Assembly: GCA_963575745.1 (NCBI GenBank)
Contig: CAUYUJ010016064.1
Location: forward strand, 62,001 to 126,000
Length of the DNA stretch: 64,000 nucleotides
Reading direction: 5' to 3'
From: Prorocentrum cordatum
Taxonomy: Eukaryota; Sar; Dinophyceae; Prorocentrales; Prorocentraceae
The position numbers were made by a program, and so were the translations under genes. Every line of letters begins with the position of its first letter. Within the stretch, counting starts at the first letter, position 1. Shown one piece after another: positions 53,531 through 64,000 of the stretch. Below the pieces are notes generated by a model. That model was not told the origin of the DNA. It searched no databases and saw only the letters and a program-made list of their open reading frames with translations.

Positions 53531-54013
53531 TGGCGAGTTAAGCCATTATCATCATAGCTGACACGGCGTTGCACGCCTCCTGCCTGGGGCGTGGCTAGAC
53601 GGTCTTCCCTCTGAGGCGGGATTCCCCGCAAGCGCCCCCTCCTCGGCGGGGCCCCGGGCACGCCCCCTCCCCGGCGGGGCCCTTGGGGCCCTCGCATCGG
53701 GAGGGCGAGGGCGCCGGCTGCCGCCGGAGCGAGCACCGCTGGAGCGCGCGCGCAAATGTCCGCGCGAGTAGCTACGGGCGCGACCGCGACGCTGCATGCG
53801 CCGGCCCTCAGCTTCCCATTCGTCTTCGCCATCATCTAAGCGATGCGCCCGCCCCCATACTTGGCGGCCATTTGATCGCCCCCGGCGGCTCGGAGACCGC
53901 CACATAGCCACGAACGCAAAATGATCTTCATCATGTCCGAGTTCGCACTGGATGCGTTCTGAAAGGTCGCCAGTCTCTCGCGGGCCCCCCCGCAGATAAT
54001 CATCGCCATATGA

Positions 54014-55090
54014 TCACATGTTTGTCGGATTGTCAATGACCTGAAGATGAAGCATGTTGTGCATTTCCTCTTCCGTCGCTGGAATTGCGGCTTCAGAATC
54101 CGCAGGCGCCCCCGCCATATCTTGATCTACATCAACTGGCACATGGAAATCCTCAATAAATTCGATCTGCGCAGGTTGCCCCGCGATGGGCATGCCTGAC
54201 CAGTCTGCCAGGTTGATCCCATTATGGTCAACGCATATCTCCTCGAAGAGCTCGCCGGCGCAATTCTCGAGGGACATACTGGCACATAGATATCTGGCAG
54301 CCATGAAGTTGACAACTGCAGCTGGATTGTCGGCAAGGTCGGTCAGTAACGATTCCCAATCGACATAATGTACGTCCGAATCGGTTTGCGCCAAATGCAT
54401 CGACGGACCTCTGCCCCCCCCATCGCCTCGGGGGCATTCACGGCGGGGGTGCTGCGTGGCATGGCAAATGTCACATTCCATCGTTTTACCGTTAGCGTCT
54501 TTCGGGTTGCCCCGACATCCCTCGCCGTTTCCTGATGTGCACCTACGACCCCTGCCTGCACTCAGTAATGCTTCTTCATATTGTGGTTCAGTAAGGGATG
54601 CCAGGAACGCTAACATACCTCTGCCATGCAATCGCCGTCGTTTGACCTTACCCTTGCCTCGACCCTTACCCTTCCCCCTGAGTGCCCGTCGGATAAAACG
54701 TCGTACCTTGCGAATTGGCTTCTTCCTAAACCGTCTCCATCTGAGTTTATGCTTCTGATATCCTAGAAACAGCCATTGAGCCTGTTGGTCTTCCTTAAGA
54801 TACGCGGGCATGTCGGAGTAGTCGAGGGCATTCGCTTCGTCGTCTGATGACGCGTCGGCGTCGATTCCAGAGTCGAAGTCAGACTCAGCGGGTTGCCCCG
54901 TCGAACCTAGAAGGGTAGCGGCTCGCGCAAAGGCCGCCCTTGCCGACGGCCCCTGGCATATGGCCCAGGAATCTTGCGGCGCCGTAGCCGGGCCACCATT
55001 TTGAGCTAATAGCGTGGTGGCCCCCTTTGGTTGCGGATCGCCATTCCGGGCGTCTGTAGCAGGTTGCTTCGCATTGGCTTCAGCATGCAA
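54014..55090 (-). CDS. ORF H copy 2: Gag-like CCHC zinc-knuckle protein, C-terminus intact, N-terminus cut by insertion
   Basis: 358 codons without an ATG at the start (TTG at 55090). Acidic stretch at 72-88, QWLFLGYQKHKLRW at 105-118, basic region 114-154, zinc knuckle Cys206, Cys209, His214, Cys219 (C-x2-C-x4-H-x4-C), then an acidic C-terminus ending EEEMHNMLHLQVIDNPTNM. Gag-like by this order; RNA binding is inferred from the zinc knuckle and basic run. Upstream, the frame that in copy 1 joins to ORF G is interrupted by an AT/poly(A) insertion. No protease, integrase or reverse transcriptase motif was found below it. Confidence 0.6.
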   Translation of the reverse strand: MHAEANAKQPATDARNGDPQPKGATTLLAQNGGPATAPQDSWAICQGPSARAAFARAATLLGSTGQPAESDFDSGIDADASSDDEANALDYSDMPAYLKEDQQAQWLFLGYQKHKLRWRRFRKKPIRKVRRFIRRALRGKGKGRGKGKVKRRRLHGRGMLAFLASLTEPQYEEALLSAGRGRRCTSGNGEGCRGNPKDANGKTMECDICHATQHPRRECPRGDGGGRGPSMHLAQTDSDVHYVDWESLLTDLADNPAAVVNFMAARYLCASMSLENCAGELFEEICVDHNGINLADWSGMPIAGQPAQIEFIEDFHVPVDVDQDMAGAPADSEAAIPATEEEMHNMLHLQVIDNPTNM

Positions 55091-55115
55091 AGTCTCGGCG
55101 CGGCGACCGCGGCTT

Positions 55116-55137
55116 ATATCTCTCTCTATATATATTT

Positions 55138-55169
<32 letters not shown>

Positions 55170-55214
55170 ATAGTAATAATATATTATTTTTTAAAATTAA
55201 TATATATATATATA

Positions 55215-55303
<89 letters not shown>
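55116..55303. mobile_element. AT-rich plus poly(A) insertion specific to copy 2
   Basis: Copy 1 reads ACCGCGGCTGAAAATACCACCAATATTGCC at the same place. Copy 2 has about 190 bases instead: TCTCTCTATATA, irregular AT repeats, then a pure A-run of about 85 (to 55303). The A-run on the plus strand suggests either a short retroposed sequence inserted in plus orientation or expansion of a local A/T seed; a few bases of the original site are replaced. Long A homopolymers are also prone to assembly error. Confidence 0.55.
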
Positions 55304-55304
<1 letters not shown>

Positions 55305-55379
55305 GCCAATATTGCCAGGGGCTCGCTCAGCGATATGAGCATATGACCTCGGGCGTTCAAGCAGAGAATCCAATGGCCG

Positions 55380-56081
55380 TTAATTCCTCGGCATCTGGAG
55401 GTTGAGCGGCTGTAGAAGTTGTCTTGCGCGCGACGCCCCCGCCCCTAAGGCTCTGAACAGATTGACTGTCAGGGATTGGAAGTTGGGGATGTTAAAGCCC
55501 GCCGGTACAGCCTCGTAGCGGGCTATTTCGATGCGCGCCGATGTCTGGTCGATCCGTTCCCCCGGATGGACTCGAAAGTCGATGGGGGCCGTTCCCGAGT
55601 TAAGTTGGCGTTCCTCCTCTGAGTTCTCAAACTTCGCGCTAATGAGGAACATGATGTGGGTGGCACCATCGGTAAGACGGCTACCAATGTCAACGCCAAA
55701 TTTGGCGACTGCGGGGGGAACTCTCATGGCCATGGTCCGTGCAAGACCTCGCAGACCACGCTGCAGTGCTGCAGCTTGCTGGAAGGGCATCACATTACCT
55801 GCGGTCACGTTGATCCAGGCATGTACCCCTCGAACGAATTCGCGGAAAGGTACTTGAGAAACTGGGCCCCAACGGGGGCCGGTTGGTATTGCGTCGTCTC
55901 CGCCGCGCACGTGTCCCACAGCACACCCGATAGCGACCCATATAAGACACAAGGTTGTAATGCCAATCCAATGGCCCCGTAGGTCGCGGTCGGATGTTGG
56001 TGGCTGGGGTCTGCGGCGTTTTGTTGTAAGCCTGCGTGGGGGTGGAGACGACGCAGCATCGCACCGCATGTGGCCATGCAT
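55380..56081 (-). CDS. ORF G copy 2: 233-residue protein with one membrane segment
   Basis: ATG at 56081 and TAA at 55380, the same length as copy 1, with about ten amino-acid differences (for example AAGFN to PAGFN). The hydrophobic segment at about 38-56 is unchanged. Equal length and mostly conservative change argue that it was, at least recently, a real protein. Function unknown. Confidence 0.5.
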   Translation of the reverse strand: MHGHMRCDAASSPPPRRLTTKRRRPQPPTSDRDLRGHWIGITTLCLIWVAIGCAVGHVRGGDDAIPTGPRWGPVSQVPFREFVRGVHAWINVTAGNVMPFQQAAALQRGLRGLARTMAMRVPPAVAKFGVDIGSRLTDGATHIMFLISAKFENSEEERQLNSGTAPIDFRVHPGERIDQTSARIEIARYEAVPAGFNIPNFQSLTVNLFRALGAGASRARQLLQPLNLQMPRN

Positions 56082-56198
56082 GGTATCATCAAAAAATCCA
56101 AGTGGAATAAGTGGGTGGACCTCAGGAATGTAATAGCGCAGAGATGTAGGACTCGAGTAATAGGCCTCCGCAAGAGCAGAGGTATCTCTGCAAATGTC

Positions 56199-56468
56199 CT
56201 AGCGGTTGTGCGTAGTTATGTACATTCCTCCGCGCAGACCCACTGCACCCTGATGTTCCACCATGTCAGTAGCCCACCAGATAGTGCCGTGGATGGTGAG
56301 GAGTAGAGCGAGAGCTGACCACCATAGGCCAGCTCCGCTACCAAATTTGAAGGGGGCCAGTGGGCCCGTCCAGAAGCTTCGCCTTAGGCGAAGCGCAGCT
56401 CCAGCTCTGATGTACCGTAGTAACGATAGTCTCAGTCGGAGGAGGTCATCGCGGGAACGACGGGCCAT
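56199..56468 (-). CDS. Small membrane ORF, copy 2
   Basis: 89 codons from ATG 56468, counterpart of 20771-21040 with a handful of substitutions and the hydrophobic LWWSALALLLTIHG stretch intact. Confidence 0.35.
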   Translation of the reverse strand: MARRSRDDLLRLRLSLLRYIRAGAALRLRRSFWTGPLAPFKFGSGAGLWWSALALLLTIHGTIWWATDMVEHQGAVGLRGGMYITTHNR

Positions 56469-56609
56469 CTCAAGCGAAGGATGGATTCGGTCCCGATGGC
56501 AAGTAGTATGCCTCGCAATGAGGCGCAATCATATGTTGGCGGCCGTTCGCTTGAACACAAACGGCCGCGGACAAACGCTCGCTATCTCTCGCCCTTGTCC
56601 GAGCTCACT

Positions 56610-59600
56610 TTAGAATTCCAAGATCGCCCTAAGACGGCCCCATAGGCTCCCAGAAAGCCCCCAACACGGCACAAAGTCGGCACAAGAGGCGCCCAAACCG
56701 ACCCAAAAGGGCTCCAAAACAGCCCCAAGAGGGGCCCGAAAGGGGGGACCACGAAACCAACATTTCAGCCGTCCGCCCCTAGAGAGGCTTCCAGGAGGCC
56801 AGAAGAGGATCCAAAAAGGCCACCAGACGCCCCCAAGAGGCCCCAAAGAGGCCCCGAGAAGCTCCCCAAAGGCCCCCAAGAGGCCCCGAGGGGCCCCAAC
56901 AGGCCCCCAAGTCGGCTTCGACAGGGGTCGGCGGTGTGGCGTAAGCCTAAGAATCCACGTCCGGAAGTGACGTGTTGGGCGGCAGCGTTTTCCGCGGATG
57001 CCGTAACGCAGTGGATCCCATGTGTCCAATGTTTGCATAATTCCCACATACTGTATTGCGTTACATTAGTATGTCTCACCCCATAACCCCCCCTGCAGTC
57101 GCGCCACATGAACGGACCAAGATGTCCCCCCCCCCTTCCGGGGCCATAAAAACCGACAAAAACATATGAAAAATCAACAAGTTCGACCTCTTGGGCATCT
57201 TGGGGCTCCAAGAGGGCCTCAAGATGGCCCATGATGGCCCCAAGACGGCCCAAGACGGCCCAAGATATTCCCAACGGGGGCCCATGAGGCCCCCAAGAGG
57301 GCCCAGAAAACCCCAAGGACGGCCCAAGAGGGCCCCAAGAGCGCCCACAACTGCGCCTCCAGAGGCCGAAATCATAGATTTCCCTATGGTTTTTGCACTA
57401 GTTTAGCGTTCTCGTCTTTTTCTGCTTTCACAAATCCATGACGGCCCAAGCAGCTTCCATAATCGCCCCAGAACAAACCAAAAAGCCCCCAAGAGGGCTC
57501 CAAGACGGCCCAGGACGGCCCCAAAACGGCCCAAAAAGGCCCCCAAGACGGCCCAAGAGGCCGCGAAGACGGCCCTAGAGGACCCCAAGGGGGCTCCAAT
57601 GCAGCCGCGAGAGGCCCCCAGGACAGCCTCCGAGGGAGCGAAACGGCGCAAAAGCGCCAAGACGGCCGAAGACGCCCCCAAGAGGCCCCCAAGAAGCCTC
57701 CAATAAGCCCCCCAGAAGCCTCCAAAAGGCCCCCAAAAAGCCCCCCAAAGGCCACATAGCGACTGGAGTGTAATGTCATTTTCCCCCTCTGGGCGAACTG
57801 CGGCGCAGCGCCAGCCAGGTGGAAGTTGGTCGCTGCGGCGCCCATGATTAGAGCCGGCGCTGGAAGGGAAAATGGGGAGGGTGTATGAAAAGGAAGGGGG
57901 GAAGGCCCCAAGAAAGCTCCCAGGAGGCCTCCAGGAGGCCCCCAAGAGGCTCCCAGGAGGCCCCGCGACGACGTGACTGTACGTGCTCCGGACGTGCACC
58001 CCGCGAAGCGAGAGTAATCATTTTCCCGGAGAGGCTTCCGGGAAGATGATTTCGCACGAGGCCCTCTTGGGCCTCCCTGAGGCCGTCTTGGGGGCCTCCT
58101 GGGCCAGCTTCGGGGCCTCTTGGGCCGTCTTGAAGTTCCGTGAGCCCCAAAGGAAGACCCTTTTTTGTGCCGCCAGGAATCCACGTCCGGAGGTGACGTG
58201 CTGAGCGGCAGCGTTTTTCGGCGAACGCCTTAATCGGCGAACGCCTTAATGCAACGTATCCAATGTATCCAATGATTGCAGAATTGCCACATCTTGCACT
58301 GTGTTACATTATTATGTCTCCCCCCTAACCCCCCTAGGAGCCGCGCCACAGGAACGGACCAAAATGATCGGCCCTCCTTCTGGGGTCCCACACCTACAAA
58401 AACCGATGACAGATCAACAAGTTCGGCCTCTTGGGCCTCTGGAGACTCCAAGAGGGCCTCAAGATGGCCCAAGATGGCCCCAAGACGGCGCAAGACGGCC
58501 CCAAGACGGCCCAAGATATTCCCAGCGGGGGCCCATGAGGCCCCCAAGCCGGCCCCAAGAGGGCCCGGAAAGCCCCAAGGACGGCCCAAGAGGGCCCCAA
58601 GAGCGCCCACAACTGCGCCTCCAGAGGCCGAAATTATTGATTTTCCTATGGTATTTGCAATAGTTTAGCGTTCTCGCCTTTTTCGGCTCTCAAAAATGCA
58701 TGACGGCCCAAGCAGCTTCCAGAATCGCCCCAGAACAGCCCAAGAAGCCCCCAAGAGGGCCCCAAGACGGCCCAGGACGGCCCCAAAACGGCCCAAAGAG
58801 GCCCCCAAGACGGTCCAAGAGGCCGCGAAGACGACCCAAGAGGACCCCAAGAGGGCTCCAACGCGGCCGCGAGAGGCCCCCAAGACAGCCTCCGAGGGGG
58901 CGAAACGGTGCAAAAGCGCCCCAAGACGGCCGAAGACGCCCCCAAGAGGCCCCGAGAGGCCCCCAAGAAGCCTCCAAGAAGTCCCCCAGAAGCCTCCAAA
59001 AGGGCCCCAAAAAGCCCCCCAAAGGCCACACAGCGACTGGAGTGTAATGTTATTTCCCCCCCTCTGGGCGAACTGCGGCGCAACGCCAGCCAGGTGGAAG
59101 TTGGTCACTGCGGCGCCCATGATTAGAGCCGGCGCTGGAAGGGAAGATTGGGAGGGTGTATGGAAAGGAAGGAAAGGCCCCAAAGAAGTCCCAAGAGACC
59201 AAAAGAAACTCCCAGGAGGCCTCCAGGAGGCCCTCCCAAGAGACCCCGCGACGACGTGACTGTACGGCCCTCGCGAAGCGAGAGTAATCATGTTCCCGGA
59301 GAGGCCCGGGAAGATGATTTCGCGAGGCCCTCTCGGGCCTCCCTGAGGCCGTCTGGGGGGCCTCCTGCCAGTTTCGGGGCCTCTTGGGCCGTCTTGAAGT
59401 TGTGAGCCCCAAAGAAAGACCCTTGTTTGTGCCGCCTTGGGCCCTCTTGGGTCTCTCTTGGGCTGTCTTGGGGTTCCTCGTCTGGGGCACGTGAAGACGA
59501 AGCAAGCGAGTATGCTGAAAATGCACGTTTTACTAAGGGAATGCGAAGGCCCTCTTGGAGCCCTCTTCGGCCATCTTCAAATCGCTGAGGCTGTCTTGTG

Positions 59601-60480
59601 GGCCTCTTGGGCGTTTCCCGGATCCTGTTCCCGGAGAGGCTTCCGGGAAGATGATTTCGCACGAGGCCCTCTTGGGCCTCCCTGAGGCCGTCTGGGGGGC
59701 CTCCTGGGCCAGCTTCGGGGCCTCTTGGGCCGTCTCGGGGGGGTTCGTGAGCCCCAAAGAAAGACCCTTTTTTGTGCCGCCTTGGGCCCTCTTGGGTCTC
59801 TCTTGGGCTGTCTTAAGGCTCCTCGGGGGCGTCTGGGGCACTGTGAAGACGAAGCAAGCGAGTATGCTGGAAATGCACGTTTTACTAAGGGAATGGGCCG
59901 ATGTTTGCATCTTGAAGGCCCTCTTGGAGCCCTCTTCGGCCATCTTCAAGCCATCTCGGGCCCTCTTGGGCCTCGCTGAGGCTGTCTTGTGGGCCTCTTG
60001 GGCGTCCTGGGAACCCGGAAATCCTGTTCCCGGAGAGGCTTCCGGGAAGATGATTTCGCACGAGGCCCTCTTGGGCCTCCCTGAGGCCGTCTGGGGGGCC
60101 TCCTGGGCCAACTTCGGGGCCTCTTGGGCCGTCTTGGGGGGGTCCGTGAGCCCCACAGCACGACCCTTTTGGGCCGTTTTGGGCCCTCTTGGGTCTCTCT
60201 TGGGCTGTCTTGGGGCTCCTCGGGGGCGTCTGGGGCACTGTGAAGACGAAGCAAGCGAGTATGCTGAAAATGCACGTTTTACTAAAAGGATGGGCCGATG
60301 TTGCCTCTCGAAGGCTCTCTTTGGGCCCTCTTCGGTCATCTTCAAGCCATCTCGGGCCCTCTTGGGGCGCTCTTGGGCGACTTGGGGCCCTCTTGGGCCT
60401 CGCTGAGGCTGTCCTGTGGGCCTCTTGGGCTGTCTTTGAGCCTCTTGGGCCGTCTTGGGCGGGTTCGTGGACCCCACAGG
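56610..60480. repeat. GGCCCCCAAGA satellite field and 385-400-bp repeats, copy 2
   Basis: Counterpart of 21190-26690 without the two copy 1 insertions. Plus-orientation satellite to 58015, a solitary 385-bp-type fragment at 58018-58174, satellite again to 59280, then the opposite-orientation 385-400-bp repeats: a unit with many small deletions (59290-59625) and two nearly intact units (from 59627 and 60026). No gene. Confidence 0.88.
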
Positions 60481-60536
60481 ACGCCCAGGGCGACCATGCC
60501 AACCAGTGGCACCACCTCACCCCCGCCCCCGGGCCG

Positions 60537-61450
60537 ATATATATATATATATATATACACATACATACATACATACATACATATATACATACATACATAC
60601 ATATGCATATATATATATATATATATATATATGTGCATGCATGCATGCATGCATGCATGCATGCATGCATACATACATACATACATACATACATAAATGC
60701 ATGCATACATACATCACCTTACACTACATTACATTACATTACATTACATTACATTACATTACATTACATTGCAGTACATTACATTACATTACATTACATT
60801 ACCTTATCTTACCCTACATTACAATACATTACATTACACTACATTACAGTGCACTACATTGCATTACACTACATTACATTACCTTACATTACAATACATA
60901 CATACATACACGCATACATACATTGCATACATGTATGCGTACATACATACATACATGCATACATACATGCATGCATGCATGCATACATACATGTATACAC
61001 ATATACATATATGCATACATACATACATGCATGCATGCATACATGCATGCATACATACATACATATGTGCATACATACATACATACATATATACATGCAT
61101 ACATATAAATTTATGCATATGCACACACATGGATTGGCATAAACACAATCATATGCATTAGTGGTATACACATGTAGTGGCATAAACACAATCATATGCA
61201 TTACTGACACGCACACATGCATACAGCTGCACATGCACATACACGTATACGTATACATACGCATACAACACGATCTGGCACCTACACCGATATACACATA
61301 CATAGATATACACATGTCTGTATGAATGCCTGCATACACATGCGAACCTAGACAAACACATAAAAATATACATAACCATATATATGCACGATTGAACATC
61401 GGCATGCGCAGAAACATAGAACTACCTACATATATGTACTTAACATGTGT
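60537..61450. repeat. AT, CATA and TACAT microsatellites, copy 2
   Basis: Counterpart of 26741-27680. It has a CATG array (60630-60668) absent from copy 1 and shorter (CATA)n. It is followed by the 75-bp GC repeats at about 61505-61700. No gene. Confidence 0.9.
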
Positions 61451-61856
61451 GTGTGTGCCCCAAACAGCGCTTGTACTTAGAACGTCTTACGTGTCTTCTC
61501 AGGAAATTGGCTCGTTTGTCGGGTCAACCGCCTTACTGCTGCCGTCGCTGCCCCGTCGCCGCCTCGTCGCAACCCGTCGTCTGGGCTCTTTCGCCGGGTC
61601 CGCCGCCTTGTTGCCGCCGTCGCCGTCCCGTCGCCGCCTCGTCGCCTCCTGTCGTCTGGGTTCGTTTCTGGGATCCGCCGCATTGTTGCCAAGGACGAAG
61701 CCGGGATGGAGAGCTCCAAGGACACAGAAAGCGGAAGCAAGCCGCACGATCATTGCTGACCGAACACAGAAAGCGGATGCAAACCGCACGATCCTTGCGG
61801 ACCGTCCTCATCGCGTCTAAATGGAATCCGACATGAATGCTGCACACTGGCGAGGC

Positions 61857-63386
61857 TCAAAGGGAAAGGTGCCGGAAGCACTCCGCCGGCCGCATTGACG
61901 CCTGCGTGTGATCATCTTCTCCCAACAACCCTCCGATTGCAAACCCAGCGCGGTCGAGGTGCTTGACGTAGAAATTCAGATACTGGGTGCCCTGCTGTGT
62001 GCGACCACGGGCGATCTTTATCTCTACCACCCCAAACTTTGTCCATTTCATCCCTTGACCCTGAACGCTGAAACGAAGACCGCCAGCCTGCCTCGCCTCC
62101 GCCCACGTCCCTGTGAGATTTACTTCTTGAAAGTACATGTCTGCGCAATGTCCACCCAAATTATGCGCCAAGGCCTCTACATGAAGCATCGTCATCTCGG
62201 CACGCTCTCCCTGCGGAATCTGTATCAAAACGTGCTTGCCGGGCTGCATCAAGTCGAACCGCTCACCAAAAATGTTCTGCAAATGCGGATCGCCAGTGGC
62301 AGCCACCGATCCGCCGGCTCCACCCGCCATGGGAGCTCCAGCAGGAAACGTCGGGTGTGGCGTCGGCCAACCTGGAGGATACGTCGGGCTGGGCGTCGGG
62401 CTGGGCGTCGGGAAGGCCGTCGGGTAGGCCGTGGGGTAGGGCGTCGGGTAGGGCGTGGGGTAGGGCGTCGGGAAAGCCGTGGGAAAGGGCGTCGGGCTGG
62501 GCGTCGGGTAGGGCGTCGGGTAGGGCGTGGGGTAGAGCGTCGGGCTGGGCGTGGATAGGGAGTCGGGTAAGGGCGTGGGGTAGGGCGTCGGGCTGGGCGT
62601 CGGGCTGGGCGTCGGGTAGGGCGTCGGGTAGGGCGTCGGGTAGGGCGTCGGGTAGGGCGTCGGGCTGGGCGTCGGGTAGGGCGTCGGGTAGGGCGTCGGG
62701 TAGGGCGTCGGGTAGGGCGTCGGGCTGGGCGTCGCCTCCGAGCAGGTGCATCCGCCACACGTCGGGCTGCTTTTGCCGAAGGTAATCTGGAAGTAAGCGC
62801 CCCTGTGGAACAGACCGTCGAGAGAATCAACCTCTACCCTGATTGTGTGCGGCCCAGCTGAAAGCGAGAATGTCTGCGAGGGCATGTTGACATCGCACAT
62901 GATGCAGGTGCTGACCTGGCATGCGCTGCCCCCGTGGCCGTTTGAAGCTTGCACCGTGGTGCGCAGGACGTTGTCCACGTACAGTTCAAACTTTTCGAAG
63001 TTGGCCTCAGCGACGCCTGTCATCGCAAGGGTCAGGTCGATGGGCGAAGCGTCGTTCAAGGTAAGAACTGCGCTCCCGTGTTGCCTGGAATTCGCCACGC
63101 CACCGCAGATCGTGTCGTCATGGAAGTCGAAGCGGATGAACGCGGTGGTGCTGGACCAAGTGCCATGCACCCCATGAGAAGCGAAGGTCCACGCAGACGC
63201 GGTGTTTCCCAGTGGCGTGCAGCAGCCTTGACCCACCTGCCAGGTGCTGCACTCCGCGCGCGTGAACCGCGCGGACGTCGCGTTCTGCGCCACGTTCTCG
63301 AGCCAGCCGCTCGTTGCCAGCTGCATGCCAGACGCGCCTGATAGCCCGAGAAGCACAAGAGACCAGACCATGCCAGTCGCCACCAT
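61857..63386 (-). CDS. Gene A copy 2: secreted protein with Pro-Thr linker and vWD-like GDPH domain
   Basis: 509 residues from ATG 63386, exactly the copy 1 length. N-terminal domain and GDPH domain are nearly identical (for example DERFDL to GERFDL, which is closer to the usual GDPH...GERFD form). In the linker a lost T near 62552 and a gained T near 62568 change FPTPYP to LPDSLS and then restore the frame. The upstream region (63478-63615) contains about 135 bases absent from copy 1, so the two genes may have different 5' ends. Keeping the frame despite two indels suggests selection or a sequencing artefact. Confidence 0.8.
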   Translation of the reverse strand: MVATGMVWSLVLLGLSGASGMQLATSGWLENVAQNATSARFTRAECSTWQVGQGCCTPLGNTASAWTFASHGVHGTWSSTTAFIRFDFHDDTICGGVANSRQHGSAVLTLNDASPIDLTLAMTGVAEANFEKFELYVDNVLRTTVQASNGHGGSACQVSTCIMCDVNMPSQTFSLSAGPHTIRVEVDSLDGLFHRGAYFQITFGKSSPTCGGCTCSEATPSPTPYPTPYPTPYPTPYPTPSPTPYPTPYPTPYPTPYPTPSPTPSPTPYPTPLPDSLSTPSPTLYPTPYPTPYPTPSPTPFPTAFPTPYPTPYPTPYPTAYPTAFPTPSPTPSPTYPPGWPTPHPTFPAGAPMAGGAGGSVAATGDPHLQNIFGERFDLMQPGKHVLIQIPQGERAEMTMLHVEALAHNLGGHCADMYFQEVNLTGTWAEARQAGGLRFSVQGQGMKWTKFGVVEIKIARGRTQQGTQYLNFYVKHLDRAGFAIGGLLGEDDHTQASMRPAECFRHLSL

Positions 63387-64000
63387 CCCGTCTAACCGAG
63401 CGAGAAAACTCTTCTCCGCGATCCACGACTTGCTGAGTGTGCAATGTCGGCTATTGAGCCTGCATGGCCACGGCATCCGGACGCTGCCCACCCGGCGCTG
63501 CTGCGGACCCGAAGTGCCACGCTGCGGGCTCGAAGCGCGACACTCCGCGACGGACCCAAGTCGGCATGGGTTTCCGCTCTGCTGGGCGGCGTCAGCCCTG
63601 AGCTTTGAGCAATCAGCCCTTGGCACTGGTCCCGCGCAGGGTGGTGCGAACAGGAGCACCCCTTGTCAGAAACAACATGATCGACCCACGACCCGGAAAG
63701 GGGCATGGAAATGTGAGGCATGGCAACGTGTTCAAGACACCTGATTGGGCGACGGGCAATTGCAATGCGGAGTGTATCGATTTTGGTGTAACGTGCTCAA
63801 GGCTGTGCTGTGCTGTGCGGTGCTGACTTGCGATATGCCATGCTGCGATTGTGCTTTATAGCGTTGTGGATCGAGTCTTCCTTTGCATCCGAGTCTAAGA
63901 CCGAACTGATCTGGATCTTGAGCTCGAGCTGTCTGAGCACATAGTAACTGCCCCAGAGCTAGTTGAAATGAAAACGTGCGGGACCCTCAATCAACTCGAC

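Larger units (their letters stand above)
35251..63930 (+). repeat. Large tandem duplication, copy 2
   Basis: Direct-orientation copy of positions 1 to about 30034. Because copy 1 is cut by the window edge, the true left boundary of the unit cannot be placed; 35251 is where homology to the first base of the window begins. Copy 2 lacks the 1.5-kb and 0.23-kb insertions of copy 1. It has its own additions: an AT/poly(A) block at about 55116-55303, an extra satellite fragment at about 58018-58174, a longer purine tract at 47190-47515 and about 135 bp at 63478-63615. It ends within the window at about 63930, where new sequence starts. Confidence 0.96.

Noticed and set aside
1-64000. rRNA, tRNA, snRNA or spliced-leader RNA genes
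   Set aside because: I looked for 5S, tRNA T-loop (GGTTCGA) and leader-RNA patterns and saw none convincing. The leader at 33543-33564 sits at an mRNA-like 5' end without the donor GT of an SL RNA gene, so it is a relic, not an SL gene.

Overview
The window is nuclear DNA from a dinoflagellate. The diagnostic evidence is a near-perfect dinoflagellate spliced-leader sequence (one mismatch to the known 22-nt leader) in genomic DNA just upstream of a gene at 33543-33564, plus a weaker match upstream of a transposase gene. The rest fits: all credible genes are on the minus strand, most lack visible introns, GC is high, and an extreme share of the DNA is micro- and minisatellite. I cannot name the species; a GC-rich, repeat-rich lineage such as Prorocentrum is only a guess.

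Layout. The window is dominated by a very large direct tandem duplication. Positions 1 to about 30034 (copy 1, left end cut by the window) recur in the same order and orientation at about 35251 to 63930 (copy 2). Between them lies a unique 5.2-kb spacer. Each copy runs: satellite-rich block (0-6 kb of the unit); gene D, a degenerate P-loop-type protein (6102-8591 / 41144-43630); gene C, an ISXO2/IS1595-type DDE transposase (8917-10152 / 43955-45190); three 169-bp hairpin repeats; gene E, unknown (11140-12052 / 46180-47110); purine, 73-bp and GAT-type satellites (12.1-15.2 kb); a degenerate retroelement-like array with a membrane ORF, an N-terminal module and a CCHC zinc-knuckle Gag-like ORF (15.5-21.0 kb / 50.8-56.5 kb); 5 kb of GGCCCCAAGA-type satellite (21.2-26.7 kb / 56.6-60.5 kb); CATA/TACAT microsatellites; and gene A, a secreted protein with a Pro-Thr linker and a C-terminal von Willebrand D-like GDPH domain (28092-29621 / 61857-63386).

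The spacer holds a 75-bp minisatellite at the end of copy 1 and the best single object in the window: a complete processed retrogene. A MAPEG-family membrane protein gene is preceded by the relic spliced leader, followed by an A-rich tail, and bracketed by a perfect 20-bp target-site duplication (32322-32341 and 33566-33585).

The two copies have decayed differently. The transposase is open in copy 1 and has a nonsense codon in copy 2. The zinc-knuckle ORF is frameshifted in copy 1 but open to its C-terminus in copy 2, where its N-terminal side is broken by an AT/poly(A) insertion. Gene D is broken in both. Gene A keeps exactly the same length in both despite a compensated frameshift pair in copy 2. 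The genes do not form a pathway: the content is mobile-element remains, one secreted protein and one retrogene. No rRNA, tRNA, snRNA or CRISPR array was recognised.
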